The position numbers and the translations under genes are program-made. Source: 2-02-FULL-55-14 sp964581115 (GTDB lineage: Bacteria; Bacteroidota; Ignavibacteria; UBA10030). Taken from it: 64,000 nucleotides of DNA. This document shows positions 48,740 to 56,829 of the stretch, piece after piece; the stretch's first letter is position 1, and each line of letters opens with the position of its first letter. The notes under the pieces were generated by a model that ran no database searches, was not told the DNA's origin, and saw nothing but the letters and a program-made list of their open reading frames with translations. The stretch is from positions 62,001 through 126,000 of the forward strand of contig CAZOMY010000003.1 of assembly GCA_964581115.1 (NCBI GenBank), written 5' to 3'.

Positions 48740-50195
48740 TCCGAACCTTTCCGAAGGCGTCCCGCCGGTGATGACCGACGAACAGCGGCTGACCTTCAGC
48801 CAGGTGCTCGTCGCGCCGGACCCGGACGTTCGACGTCAGGCGGCGGAGCGGCTGGCAGAGATCGGCGGTACGAACGCCGAGATCGCTCTCGTGGCGGCCC
48901 TCGACGACGCCAACAAAGGGGTGCGCGACGCCGCGGCCCGGTCGCTGCTCCGGATCGGCGGAGCTTCCGTTGCCCGAGCCCTCGCACCGTCCATCGCCTC
49001 GCGCAACATCGCCACCCGCAATCTGGCATCGTCGCTGCTCATGCGGCTCGGCAAGGTGGCTCAAGCGCCGTTGCTTCCCTTCATCAAAGACCCGAACAAA
49101 GACGTCCGCAAATTCGCCGTCGACATCCTGGGCGAGATCTCGTCGACCGACGCGACGCCTTGGCTGATCGAGGCGCTCGACGATCCCGACGCGAACGTGG
49201 TCGTATCGTCGCTCGAGGCGATCGGAAAGATCGGCGACCGCAAGGCCGTTCAACACATCACCGAGATCTTTCCGCGCTGCGGCTACGCCCATACCCAGAT
49301 CGTCGAAACGCTGGGGCGCTTGGGAGGCGAGAAGGCGGCGATCTTTCTGAACGAGCTCGCCCGAACGGATAACGTCCATCGATTTTTGGACGACGTCAGC
49401 TGGTATGCGCTGGCGGAGGCGCTTTCGGCTTGCGGAGCTGAGGCCTCGCTCGAGCCGCTCGAACAGCGGCTGAGCCGTTCATCCGGTACGCTCCGGCGCA
49501 TGATCCTGCACGCGATGGTGCAGATCGCCGAGCGGTCGGATAAGACGTTGAATCTGCATGATCATGTTGACGATCTCCGGCGGGCATTGGAGGCGGACCC
49601 CATCGCGGTGCGTCTGAGCGCCGCCCGCGCCTTGCAGGCTATCGACGGGGACGAGGTTACGGCCTCCCTGGCCCGTGCCCTGGGCCATGACGACGACCTC
49701 GACCTGCAGTTGTTCGCCCAGATCGCCCGTCGCCCCCGAAATTTTCAGGTCCTGGCCTCTGTCCTGAACGAACCCGTGGCCGGGCGCCGCGAGATCATCC
49801 TGTTGCTTGGCAAGCTGGCCCGCGAGATCGTGGATGGGTACGCGGAAGGACGGGTCATGGATGTGTCAGTCGAAGACCTCGACCGTGCGTCGTCGGCCGT
49901 TGAGGCTCTCTGGGCTGACGCCGACCAGGAGGTACGGTTCTTCCTGCTCGAAACGATGTTCCGGCTGGACGGCGACCGGGCCGTCAGCTATCTCATGTCG
50001 ATGATGGCCGGGGCAGACCCGTGGTTCAAGGTCCATGTGCTCGAGCTGCTCTTCGACGTGGAGGACCAGCGCGTTCTACACATTGCCCTGGCCAGCCTAC
50101 AGGACGACGAAGAGACCGTGCGGATGACCGCGCAGGCCGCCCTTGAAGCGCGCGGCATCTCCCTGTCGGGCCTCGAGGCCGTTCCGGTCAACTGA
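48732..50195 (+). CDS. HEAT-repeat protein embedded in the chemotaxis operon
   Basis: A 487-residue all-helical protein. PBS-lyase-type HEAT repeats are visible from about residue 30 (PDVRRQAAERLAEIGG, KGVRDAAARSLLRIGG, KDVRKFAVDILGEI, ANVVVSSLEAIGKIGDRKAV) and again near the C-terminus (DQEVRFFLLETMFRLDGDRA, ETVRMTAQAALEARG). It carries no enzymatic motif, so it is a scaffold or adaptor. ATG 48732 overlaps the MCP2 stop by 8 bp and cheR follows 15 bp later. Conserved placement would point to an array-assembly or CheR/CheB-related role; this is unproven. Confidence 0.82.
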   Translation: MPDPNLSEGVPPVMTDEQRLTFSQVLVAPDPDVRRQAAERLAEIGGTNAEIALVAALDDANKGVRDAAARSLLRIGGASVARALAPSIASRNIATRNLASSLLMRLGKVAQAPLLPFIKDPNKDVRKFAVDILGEISSTDATPWLIEALDDPDANVVVSSLEAIGKIGDRKAVQHITEIFPRCGYAHTQIVETLGRLGGEKAAIFLNELARTDNVHRFLDDVSWYALAEALSACGAEASLEPLEQRLSRSSGTLRRMILHAMVQIAERSDKTLNLHDHVDDLRRALEADPIAVRLSAARALQAIDGDEVTASLARALGHDDDLDLQLFAQIARRPRNFQVLASVLNEPVAGRREIILLLGKLAREIVDGYAEGRVMDVSVEDLDRASSAVEALWADADQEVRFFLLETMFRLDGDRAVSYLMSMMAGADPWFKVHVLELLFDVEDQRVLHIALASLQDDEETVRMTAQAALEARGISLSGLEAVPVN

Positions 50196-50210
50196 CCCTG
50201 CGCTCCTCCC

Positions 50211-51095
50211 GTGCTCCCGCCGATCGATATCCGCACCATGCAGGTCGCTCCGCCCGCCGTGGCGATGAGCGACGCCTCATTCCGCTCCTTGCGCGATTTC
50301 ATCTACGAGCGACTGGGGATCTACTTCCAAGAGAAGAAGAAGTACCTGCTTGAGGGGCGGCTGGGCAAGCGCGTCCAATTGCTGCGCCTCGATGGGTATG
50401 ACGAGTATCTGCATCTGCTGCGATATGGCGCGCAGAAGGACCTTGAGTTCGAGTATCTCTGCGACGCCGTCACGATCAACGAAACCTTCTTCTTCCGAAA
50501 TGAGCCGCAATTCGACGCCCTCGAGACGGTCGTTCTGCCGGAGTTGTTCCAGGCGCGTCGCGCCGCGGGCTCGGATACGGTACGGGTCTGGAGCGCCGCG
50601 TGCTCGTCGGGGGAGGAGCCGTACACGCTAGCGATGATCTTCCAGGAGAAGTTGCGACACCGCTTCCCCGGCATGCGAATGGAGATCGTCGGGACCGACA
50701 TCAGTCCCACCGTCCTGCACGCGGCGCGGAAGGGATCCTACGGCGACTATGCGACGAGGAACACGCCGCCGCATTATCTGCAACGGTACTTCACCGTCGA
50801 CGGTCCTCGCCGGACGGTCAAGGATGAGATCCGCGCCATGGTGCGCTTTCAGCATCTGAACCTGTTCGAGCGCGGGCCGATGCGCTCAATGCGCGACTTC
50901 GACCTTGTGCTGTGCCGGAACGTGATGATCTACTTCGACACGCCGGCGAAAGTGCAGGTGGTGTCGGATCTGTATGACAGCCTTCGTTTCGGCGGGTATC
51001 TGGTCATCGGTTATTCTGAGCTTCTCCACGGGATCTCGAACGCCTTCCGCGTCGTGAGCTTCCCAAAGACGACGCTGTACAAGAAAGAACGGTAG
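50211..51095 (+). CDS. cheR: Chemoreceptor glutamate methyltransferase CheR
   Basis: Methylates receptor glutamates with SAM for adaptation. The 294 residues (from GTG 50211) have the N-terminal helical domain (FRSLRDFIYERLGIYFQEKK) and a SAM-binding domain with INETFFFRNEPQFDAL, VWSAACSSGEEPYTLAMIF, GTDISPTVLHAARKGSYG, LCRNVMIYFD and the C-terminal FGGYLVIGYSELLHGI. ATGs at 50238 and 50265 are alternative starts; the conserved region begins near the latter. Confidence 0.95.
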   Translation: MLPPIDIRTMQVAPPAVAMSDASFRSLRDFIYERLGIYFQEKKKYLLEGRLGKRVQLLRLDGYDEYLHLLRYGAQKDLEFEYLCDAVTINETFFFRNEPQFDALETVVLPELFQARRAAGSDTVRVWSAACSSGEEPYTLAMIFQEKLRHRFPGMRMEIVGTDISPTVLHAARKGSYGDYATRNTPPHYLQRYFTVDGPRRTVKDEIRAMVRFQHLNLFERGPMRSMRDFDLVLCRNVMIYFDTPAKVQVVSDLYDSLRFGGYLVIGYSELLHGISNAFRVVSFPKTTLYKKER

Positions 51096-51099
51096 AGCC

Positions 51100-51486
51100 A
51101 TGAAGAATGTGGTCCTGGTGGTTGACGATTCGGCGACCGTACGCAAGTTCGTATCGGCCGCCCTGCAACTTGAAGGGATCAAGGTCGTGACGGCCTGCGA
51201 CGGCATGGAAGCGCTTGAACGCCTGCCGCTGGAGCCGGTGGACCTGGTCATTACGGATCTCAACATGCCCGAGATGGACGGGTTCGAGCTCATCCGTAAT
51301 CTTCGCGCGTCCGAGGCCTATCGGCATCTTCCTGTCATGATCCTCTCGTCCATCACCGACCAGCCAGAAAAGGAACTGGGCAGGGAACTGGGGGCCTTTG
51401 CCTATCTTGAGAAACCATTCAGTCGGGAGCAGGTGTGCGCCGAAGTGCGCCGATTGCTCTCCGCAGAACCGGAACCCGCCTCGTAG
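51100..51486 (+). CDS. CheY-like response regulator (after cheR)
   Basis: A 128-residue stand-alone receiver: VVLVVDDSATVRKFVSAAL, LVITDLNMPEMDGFELI (phospho-acceptor Asp), VMILSSITDQPE (Ser switch) and AYLEKPFSREQV. It starts 4 bp after cheR. Two stand-alone CheYs in one locus suggest either a motor CheY plus a phosphate sink or control of two outputs. The other CheY (51714) carries the TDWNMPEMNG motif closer to flagellar-motor CheY. Confidence 0.9.
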   Translation: MKNVVLVVDDSATVRKFVSAALQLEGIKVVTACDGMEALERLPLEPVDLVITDLNMPEMDGFELIRNLRASEAYRHLPVMILSSITDQPEKELGRELGAFAYLEKPFSREQVCAEVRRLLSAEPEPAS

Positions 51487-51575
51487 TCCCGTTTTTCGGC
51501 CGATTTTGAGGTATTCTGGCTTTCGCTCCCATGGGACGGTGCCCCGAACGACTCTCGGCCCAGTCCCGACACCTC

Positions 51576-51591
51576 GTAGGAAAATTCCCAC
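51576..51591 (+). promoter_or_regulatory. 7-2-7 palindrome upstream of cheY
   Basis: GTAGGAA-AA-TTCCCAC, ending exactly 20 bp before GATACT (51612-51617) of the cheY promoter. Same distance as at the giant kinase promoter and the degenerate copy before the MCP. Confidence 0.65.
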
Positions 51592-51611
51592 CAGTGAATC
51601 AAGAACGGGCC

Positions 51612-51643
51612 GATACTCGCGGGCTCCGGCATTGCCTAAGTTG
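51612..51643 (+). promoter_or_regulatory. Candidate cheY promoter (GATACT-N19-TAAGTTG)
   Basis: GATACT 51612-51617, 19 bp, then TAAGTTG 51637-51643 inside TGCCTAAGTTGC. It matches the MCP promoter core in hexamer, spacing and flank (TGCyTAArTTG). Lies in the 227-bp gap after the first CheY gene. Predicted leader is about 65 nt. Confidence 0.5.
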
Positions 51644-51713
51644 CATCCACACTCGACGCGATCTTCGTGCGATCATGCTGACCACGCTCACCTCTCCATC
51701 GAAAGGGCCTCAC

Positions 51714-52106
51714 ATGGCATCGATGAAATTCCTGGTGGTGGATGACTCGATCACCATCCGCCGGATCATCACCAATACCCTCAAGACCATCGGCTATCCC
51801 GACGTCGTCGAGGCCGTCAACGGCAAGGACGCCCTCGAGAAGCTGTCGGCCGGCGGGGTCGACTTCATCATCACCGACTGGAACATGCCGGAGATGAACG
51901 GACTCGACTTCACGAAAGAAGTGCGAAACGCCGCCGCCACGGCCGAATTGCCGATCTTGATGATCACGACCCGCGGGACGGAGTCGGACGTGATCGAAGC
52001 CCTGCAGGCAAAAGTGAACAGCTACATCGTGAAGCCGTTCACGCCGCAGGAGCTGAAAGACAAGATCGACGATATCATCAAGGTTACGTCGGCCTCCGCG
52101 GCCTGA
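51714..52106 (+). CDS. cheY: Chemotaxis response regulator CheY
   Basis: A 130-residue receiver closely resembling motor-binding CheY: FLVVDDSITIRRIITNTLKT (Asp pair), FIITDWNMPEMNGLDF (phospho-acceptor Asp), ILMITTRGTESDVI (Thr switch) and SYIVKPFTPQEL (Lys). ATG 51714 was chosen for its AGGG Shine-Dalgarno and conserved N-terminus; a longer in-frame extension crosses the promoter. It begins the second transcription unit of the locus, followed by the two cheZ-like genes and cheA, and has its own promoter and palindrome. Confidence 0.94.
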   Translation: MASMKFLVVDDSITIRRIITNTLKTIGYPDVVEAVNGKDALEKLSAGGVDFIITDWNMPEMNGLDFTKEVRNAAATAELPILMITTRGTESDVIEALQAKVNSYIVKPFTPQELKDKIDDIIKVTSASAA

Positions 52107-52143
52107 CGCGACTCAGCAGGAACGCCACTCACACGAGATCAAT

Positions 52144-52902
52144 ATGAACGCCCAAGAGCTTGACGGCATCCTCGAGAAGGCATCGGAGCTCAAGGTCTTC
52201 TTCGAGTTCGGACAGAAGACCCTTCCGGCCCTCGAAGAGGTGGGATCCTTCGTGCAGCGCATCGGTCCCCTCGTCGACGGCATCCGTTCGCTGTCGGCGA
52301 TCACCTCCGAGCGGCTGCCGAAGGCGACGGCGCAACTCGAGCGTGTCAACCTGGCGTCGGAAAAGGCGTCGACCGACATCCTCAACACCGTCGACCGCAT
52401 GATGAACCAGATCGAAGACCTGAAGCGGCAGGTCCGCAGCCACCTTGGCGCCGAGAACCTGGTCGAATCGTCGCGCGACGTGAACGCCGCCATCGACGCC
52501 ATCGCGGGGAAATTGCCGGGCGACGCCGACCTGGCGTCGTTGCTTTCGGCGTGGGACCTCCATCGTCAGAGCCTCTCCGCGCTGCAGCCCTCCACGGCCC
52601 TCAGCGCAAGCCTCGAGCAGCTGAGCGACGATTGCACGAACGTCATGATGGCGCAGCAGGTGCAGGACATCACGGGCCAGCAGATCGCTTCGGTCATCGG
52701 GCTGATGCAGGCCGTGGGCGACGTGATGCGACGGCTCGTGGCCGAGATCGGCGAGGCCGCACCGGCGAGCGAGCCGGAGGCACCGGTCCAAGCGGCCGCG
52801 ACGCCGCCGACCTTTGTCGGAGCCGATGAACGGAAACGGATGGTCGAGGCGCTGCTGGCGAAGGCCCGTAGCGGCGACCTGAGGTCGAATCCTTCAGTCT
52901 GA
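52144..52902 (+). CDS. cheZ: CheZ-family CheY-P phosphatase, first copy
   Basis: A 252-residue helical protein. The catalytic CheZ motif is intact in MMAQQVQDITGQQIASVIGL: Asp175 and Gln179 match Asp143 and Gln147 of E. coli CheZ in QDxTGQ. A long helical hairpin precedes it (52200-52600) and a linker leads to a C-terminal helix (ERKRMVEALLAKARSGDL) in the position of the CheY-docking peptide. Directly after cheY. CheZ outside Proteobacteria is patchily distributed, so the motif was weighed carefully. Confidence 0.85.
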   Translation: MNAQELDGILEKASELKVFFEFGQKTLPALEEVGSFVQRIGPLVDGIRSLSAITSERLPKATAQLERVNLASEKASTDILNTVDRMMNQIEDLKRQVRSHLGAENLVESSRDVNAAIDAIAGKLPGDADLASLLSAWDLHRQSLSALQPSTALSASLEQLSDDCTNVMMAQQVQDITGQQIASVIGLMQAVGDVMRRLVAEIGEAAPASEPEAPVQAAATPPTFVGADERKRMVEALLAKARSGDLRSNPSV

Positions 52903-52917
52903 TCGGAGCGAACCGTA

Positions 52918-53556
52918 ATGGAATCCATGAACGCAGAGCCCACATTGACCGCGACGCCGCACACGGGCGCCGTCGAGAGCGTCGTCATCGCCTTGCACAA
53001 GGTGATCGACCTTCTTGACCGGATCAAGGGGGCGATCGAAGAGAGCTCGAACAAGATCCCGAAGGCTGCCGTACAGCTCTCGACGGTCACTCAGGCCACA
53101 GAAATGGCGACCGTCGAGATCCTGAACGTGCTTGACACGATGTCGCACAAGATCGAGACCGTCGAATCGGCCGTCGGACGAATGTCATACGGCTCCGTGA
53201 ACGGCCAGGCCGATCTGGCCAGGTCGATCCAAGAGACGCTCGCCGAAGTGCGACAGGACACGATGAACATTACGATGGCCCTGCAGGTACAGGACATCAC
53301 CGCGCAAAAGATCGCGGCGGCAAATCACCTCATCGAGTCGGTTCGGTTGGAGCTTATGCACGAACTGAGCTACTTCGAGGGGTCGGAACTACGCGAACGC
53401 CTCCTCGTGCCGTCTGTCGTTCCGCCGACTTCGCCGACATCCGGCGCCTTCGACAAGAACGCGTCATACTTGAAATCCACCGAGACGCAGGAGCGGATCG
53501 ACAGCGTCGTACGCCAGTGGCGTGAACAAAGTCGATCCGCGCAAGACCCATCCTGA
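52918..53556 (+). CDS. CheZ-like protein, second copy
   Basis: A 212-residue helical protein, 15 bp after the first. It has the same core in ITMALQVQDITAQKIAAANH (Asp126 and Gln130 kept; Ala replaces the Gly of QDxTGQ) on a similar helical hairpin. The C-terminal region TQERIDSVVRQWREQSRSA replaces the CheY-docking tail. Divergent from its neighbour over most of its length, so a specialised target (one of the two CheYs) or a regulatory heterodimer is possible. GGAG precedes ATG 52918. Confidence 0.78.
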   Translation: MESMNAEPTLTATPHTGAVESVVIALHKVIDLLDRIKGAIEESSNKIPKAAVQLSTVTQATEMATVEILNVLDTMSHKIETVESAVGRMSYGSVNGQADLARSIQETLAEVRQDTMNITMALQVQDITAQKIAAANHLIESVRLELMHELSYFEGSELRERLLVPSVVPPTSPTSGAFDKNASYLKSTETQERIDSVVRQWREQSRSAQDPS

Positions 53557-53565
53557 GCGTTCGTC

Positions 53566-55278
53566 ATGAGCGATCCTACTGTTGCGACCGGCGCCGCCCT
53601 CTCCGACGCGATGAACGACGAACTTCTCGAGAGCTTCCTCGTCGAGGCCCGAGAGATCCTCGAGACCCTTGGTCATGACCTGGTCGACCTCGAGAAGCGT
53701 CCGGCCGATGCCGAACTGTTGAACAAGATCTTCCGGGGCGTGCACACGCTCAAGGGGACCTCGTCATTCCTCGGCCTGGCGGCGGTCTCCGATCTCGCCC
53801 ACGAGTATGAGGACCTGCTCAACAAGCTGCGCAAAGGGGTCCTGCAGGTTCGACCGTCGATGATGGACGTGATGCTTGAGGCGGCCGACCAGCTTCGCAA
53901 GCTCGTCGCGGCGGTCGAGCACAAACAAACGACGCACCACGATTGTTCGGCGACGGTGGAGCGCCTGCACCGAGAGATCCGTGGTGAAGCAGCCCCCGCG
54001 GCGATTGTGGCCGAGGTGCCAGAAGCGGCGAGATCGGCGGACGCGAAGTCGGCGGACCTGACGATCCGCGTCGACGTCAGCCGGCTCGACCACCTCATGA
54101 ACCTCGTCGGCGAGCTTGTCCTCGCGCGCAATCGGCTGTCGCAAACGGCCGTTGCGATCGGCCAGGAGCTCGTGAAGTCGGAGCGATCGGCCGAGTTGCA
54201 GGAAGCGAGTACCCAGGTCGACTTCATCACCACCGAATTGCAGATGGCGGTCATGAAGACGCGGATGGTTCCTGTGGCCCGCCTGTTCAACCGTCTGCCC
54301 CGACTGGTTCGCGACCTGTCGCGCGAGACCGGCAAGCCGGTAGACCTTCAGATCTACGGCGAGGAGACCGAGCTCGACAAGTCGATCATCGAAGAGTTGA
54401 ATGACCCGCTCGTCCATTTGATCCGCAACGCCGTCGACCATGGCATTGAGCCCGAGGCGGAACGGCGCGCAGCCCACAAAGACCCCCGCGGGACGATCGT
54501 CGTCAATGCCGAGCATCAGGGGAACCACATTGTCATCTCGGTCGAGGATGACGGCCGCGGCATCGACCCCCAGCGGCTCCGCCAGAAGGCGGTCGAGAAG
54601 GGGATGCTGTCTCCGGCGCAGGCAGTCGACCTGTCAGACCGCGATGCGGTGAATCTCATTTTCGCACCCGGCTTCAGCACGGCGGCGACGGTCACGTCGA
54701 TTTCCGGACGCGGTGTCGGGATGGACGTCGTCCGATCGAACATCGCCCGCCTGAAGGGGATCATCGACGTTCAGTCGCAACCGGGCCATGGCACCCTCAT
54801 CACGCTCAAGGTGCCGCTGACGTTGGCCATCATCCAAGGCCTGCTGGTGCGCGTGGCGCAGGAGATCTTCGCGATCCCCCTCGCATCCGTGCTCGAGGTC
54901 GTCCGCGTGCATCGCAACGACCTGCAGACCGTTCACGGCCGATGGACGATCCGCCTGCGCGATTCGGTGCTTCCGCTGGTGTCGCTCGGCGACATCCTCA
55001 GCGTTCCCGGCTCGCAGCACGACAACCCGTGGCTGTACGTGGTCGTCGTCGGATGGGCCGACCAGCGGACCGGCTTGGTCGTCGACGCCATGATGGGCCA
55101 GCGCGAGGTGGTCATCAAATCGCTCGGCGATTACCTCAGCAACACGACCGGTATTGCTGGATCGACGATCCTCGGGGACGGCCGTACGATCCTGATCGTC
55201 GATGTCGGGCAACTCATGGGCCTCGTCGGCGGTAGGACCGACGAAAGCGCACGCGTGCACAGCCACGTCAACGTTTGA
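53566..55278 (+). CDS. cheA: Chemotaxis histidine kinase CheA (short form)
   Basis: A 570-residue CheA: HPt domain with phospho-acceptor His60 (IFRGVHTLKGTSSFLG), a short linker, P3 dimerisation (VDVSRLDHLMNLVGELVLAR), P4 kinase domain (LIRNAVDHGIEPEAERRAAH, EDDGRGID, GRGVGMDVVRSNI) and P5 CheW-like domain (LLVRVAQEIFAIPLASVLEV, QLMGLVGG). The P2 CheY-docking domain between HPt and P3 is absent; only about 55 residues separate them. Typical CheA is 650-750 residues. It lies between the CheZ-like gene and a STAS/SEC14-like gene. Confidence 0.97.
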   Translation: MSDPTVATGAALSDAMNDELLESFLVEAREILETLGHDLVDLEKRPADAELLNKIFRGVHTLKGTSSFLGLAAVSDLAHEYEDLLNKLRKGVLQVRPSMMDVMLEAADQLRKLVAAVEHKQTTHHDCSATVERLHREIRGEAAPAAIVAEVPEAARSADAKSADLTIRVDVSRLDHLMNLVGELVLARNRLSQTAVAIGQELVKSERSAELQEASTQVDFITTELQMAVMKTRMVPVARLFNRLPRLVRDLSRETGKPVDLQIYGEETELDKSIIEELNDPLVHLIRNAVDHGIEPEAERRAAHKDPRGTIVVNAEHQGNHIVISVEDDGRGIDPQRLRQKAVEKGMLSPAQAVDLSDRDAVNLIFAPGFSTAATVTSISGRGVGMDVVRSNIARLKGIIDVQSQPGHGTLITLKVPLTLAIIQGLLVRVAQEIFAIPLASVLEVVRVHRNDLQTVHGRWTIRLRDSVLPLVSLGDILSVPGSQHDNPWLYVVVVGWADQRTGLVVDAMMGQREVVIKSLGDYLSNTTGIAGSTILGDGRTILIVDVGQLMGLVGGRTDESARVHSHVNV

Positions 55279-55294
55279 ATGGAGGGAGGACCAT

Positions 55295-55648
55295 ATGCCC
55301 GTATCATGGATGCACTATCGGAATAAGCCGATCCTGTTCGCCGACTATCGGGGTCTCGACCGGCATCACAAGGCGCGTCTCTACCGCCGGCAAGCTACGG
55401 AGATGGAACGCGTTGACGGAGGCGTGGCGGTCATCTGCCGATTCGACGGCGCACCGCTTGAAGGCGGAACGATGACGCGAGTGCTCCGCCTTGCCCGCGC
55501 CGTCCTTCGCACGAAATCCGGTCGTGGTGCGGTGGTGGTGGAAAATCCCGTCTCGCGAGCAGCGGTCCGTGTGTGGGCCCGTCTGGCCGGTCCGCACCTG
55601 GTGCCGTTCTCGACCGAGCGCGAAGCGCTGGAGTGGGTGGCCCAATGA
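55295..55648 (+). CDS. Small STAS/SEC14-like protein between cheA and cheB
   Basis: A 117-residue protein. MHYRNKPILFADYRGLDRHH and the C-terminal SRAAVRVWARLAGPHLVPFS followed by TEREALEWVA match the small SpoIIAA/SEC14-like STAS family (kILxxDySGL ... lplFdsxEEAkdWL). Strong Shine-Dalgarno GGAGGGAGGA just upstream of ATG 55295; its stop overlaps cheB (ATGA). Such proteins act as switchable binding modules. Its position suggests it modulates CheA or CheB. Family assignment is from pattern memory and the function is inferred. Confidence 0.6.
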   Translation: MPVSWMHYRNKPILFADYRGLDRHHKARLYRRQATEMERVDGGVAVICRFDGAPLEGGTMTRVLRLARAVLRTKSGRGAVVVENPVSRAAVRVWARLAGPHLVPFSTEREALEWVAQ

Positions 55649-56829
55649 CTCAACGGGGCCATATCGCCCCGACGGAGCCCGGTACGCGCGCTTCGGACCT
55701 GTCGCATCTGCGCACGCTCGCCCGTCCGATCAATGTGATCGTCATCGACGATTCAGCCTTCATGCGCAAAGCGCTCAGCTCGATGCTTGAGTCCGACCCC
55801 GACATCAAGGTGGTCGGCGTGGCCCGCGACGGTCAGGAAGGCCTGGAGAAGATCGCACGTCTTCGGCCCGACGTCGTGACGCTCGATGTCGAGATGCCCG
55901 GAATGGACGGCCTCTCCGCATTGCGGGTGATCATGCGTGATCATCCGGTGCCTGTACTGATGGTAAGCTCTTTGACGACCGAAGGGGCGCAAGCGACGAT
56001 GGACGCGCTTGACCTCGGCGCCGTTGATTTCATTTCCAAAGAGATGTCGTTCGTTTCGGTCGGTATCCTGCAGATCCGCGACGAGCTGGTATCGAAGGTG
56101 CGTGAGATCGCGACGAGCCGGTATATCCGTCTGCGATTCGAAACGCTTCGTCAGCGCCAACAGCCGCTGGTGGCCGTCACGCGGCCGGCGGTAGTGCCGG
56201 TGGGAGCTCCAGCCCTGGGGCTGTCGGCGGTGGCCGTCGGTATCTCGACCGGCGGTCCGCTTGCGCTGCTGGAGATGATCCCGCGCCTGCCGGCGGAGTT
56301 CCCGCTTCCGATCGTCATTGTGCAGCACATGCCGCCGCACTTCACGAACACCATGTCGCAGCGCCTCAATGCCGTCAGCGCCGTTGCTGTCAAAGAGGCC
56401 TCGTCGGGCGACCGTCTCGCCGCCGGTTCCGTGTACGTCGCCCCCGGGGGCCGGCATATGACATTTCAGCGCGACGGCAACGAACTCCTTGTTGTCGTTT
56501 CGGACGAGCCTCGGTCGACGCTCTACCGACCGTCGGCCGACGTGATGATGCTGTCGCTGGCGGCCGTTGCGCCCCGACCGGTCGTCGGTCTCATCATGAC
56601 CGGCATGGGAAAGGACGGCCTCAACGGCCTCCGTTCCATCAAGCACCGCGGCGGCGTCGTCATCGCGCAGGATGAAGCTTCGTGCGTCGTCTACGGCATG
56701 CCTCGAGCGGCCGTCGACGACGGAATCACCGACGCGGTCCTCGCGCTCGACCAGATCCCGTCGGCTCTTGTGGGTCTGGCCCAGCGTGCCCGGAGGACGG
56801 CACCCTCACCCGTAAACGTAACCCCATGA
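55645..56829 (+). CDS. cheB: Chemoreceptor methylesterase/deamidase CheB
   Basis: A 394-residue protein: receiver (INVIVIDDSAFMRKALSSML, TLDVEMPGMDGLSAL, KE switch; residues about 30-150), linker, then the methylesterase domain with catalytic Ser in VAVGISTGGPLALLEMIP, His in VQHMPPHFTNTM and Asp in MTGMGKDGLNGL. Removes methyl groups from receptor glutamates when phosphorylated by CheA. ATG 55645 overlaps the STAS-like stop. An N-terminal extension of about 28 residues precedes the receiver. Confidence 0.96.
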   Translation: MTQRGHIAPTEPGTRASDLSHLRTLARPINVIVIDDSAFMRKALSSMLESDPDIKVVGVARDGQEGLEKIARLRPDVVTLDVEMPGMDGLSALRVIMRDHPVPVLMVSSLTTEGAQATMDALDLGAVDFISKEMSFVSVGILQIRDELVSKVREIATSRYIRLRFETLRQRQQPLVAVTRPAVVPVGAPALGLSAVAVGISTGGPLALLEMIPRLPAEFPLPIVIVQHMPPHFTNTMSQRLNAVSAVAVKEASSGDRLAAGSVYVAPGGRHMTFQRDGNELLVVVSDEPRSTLYRPSADVMMLSLAAVAPRPVVGLIMTGMGKDGLNGLRSIKHRGGVVIAQDEASCVVYGMPRAAVDDGITDAVLALDQIPSALVGLAQRARRTAPSPVNVTP

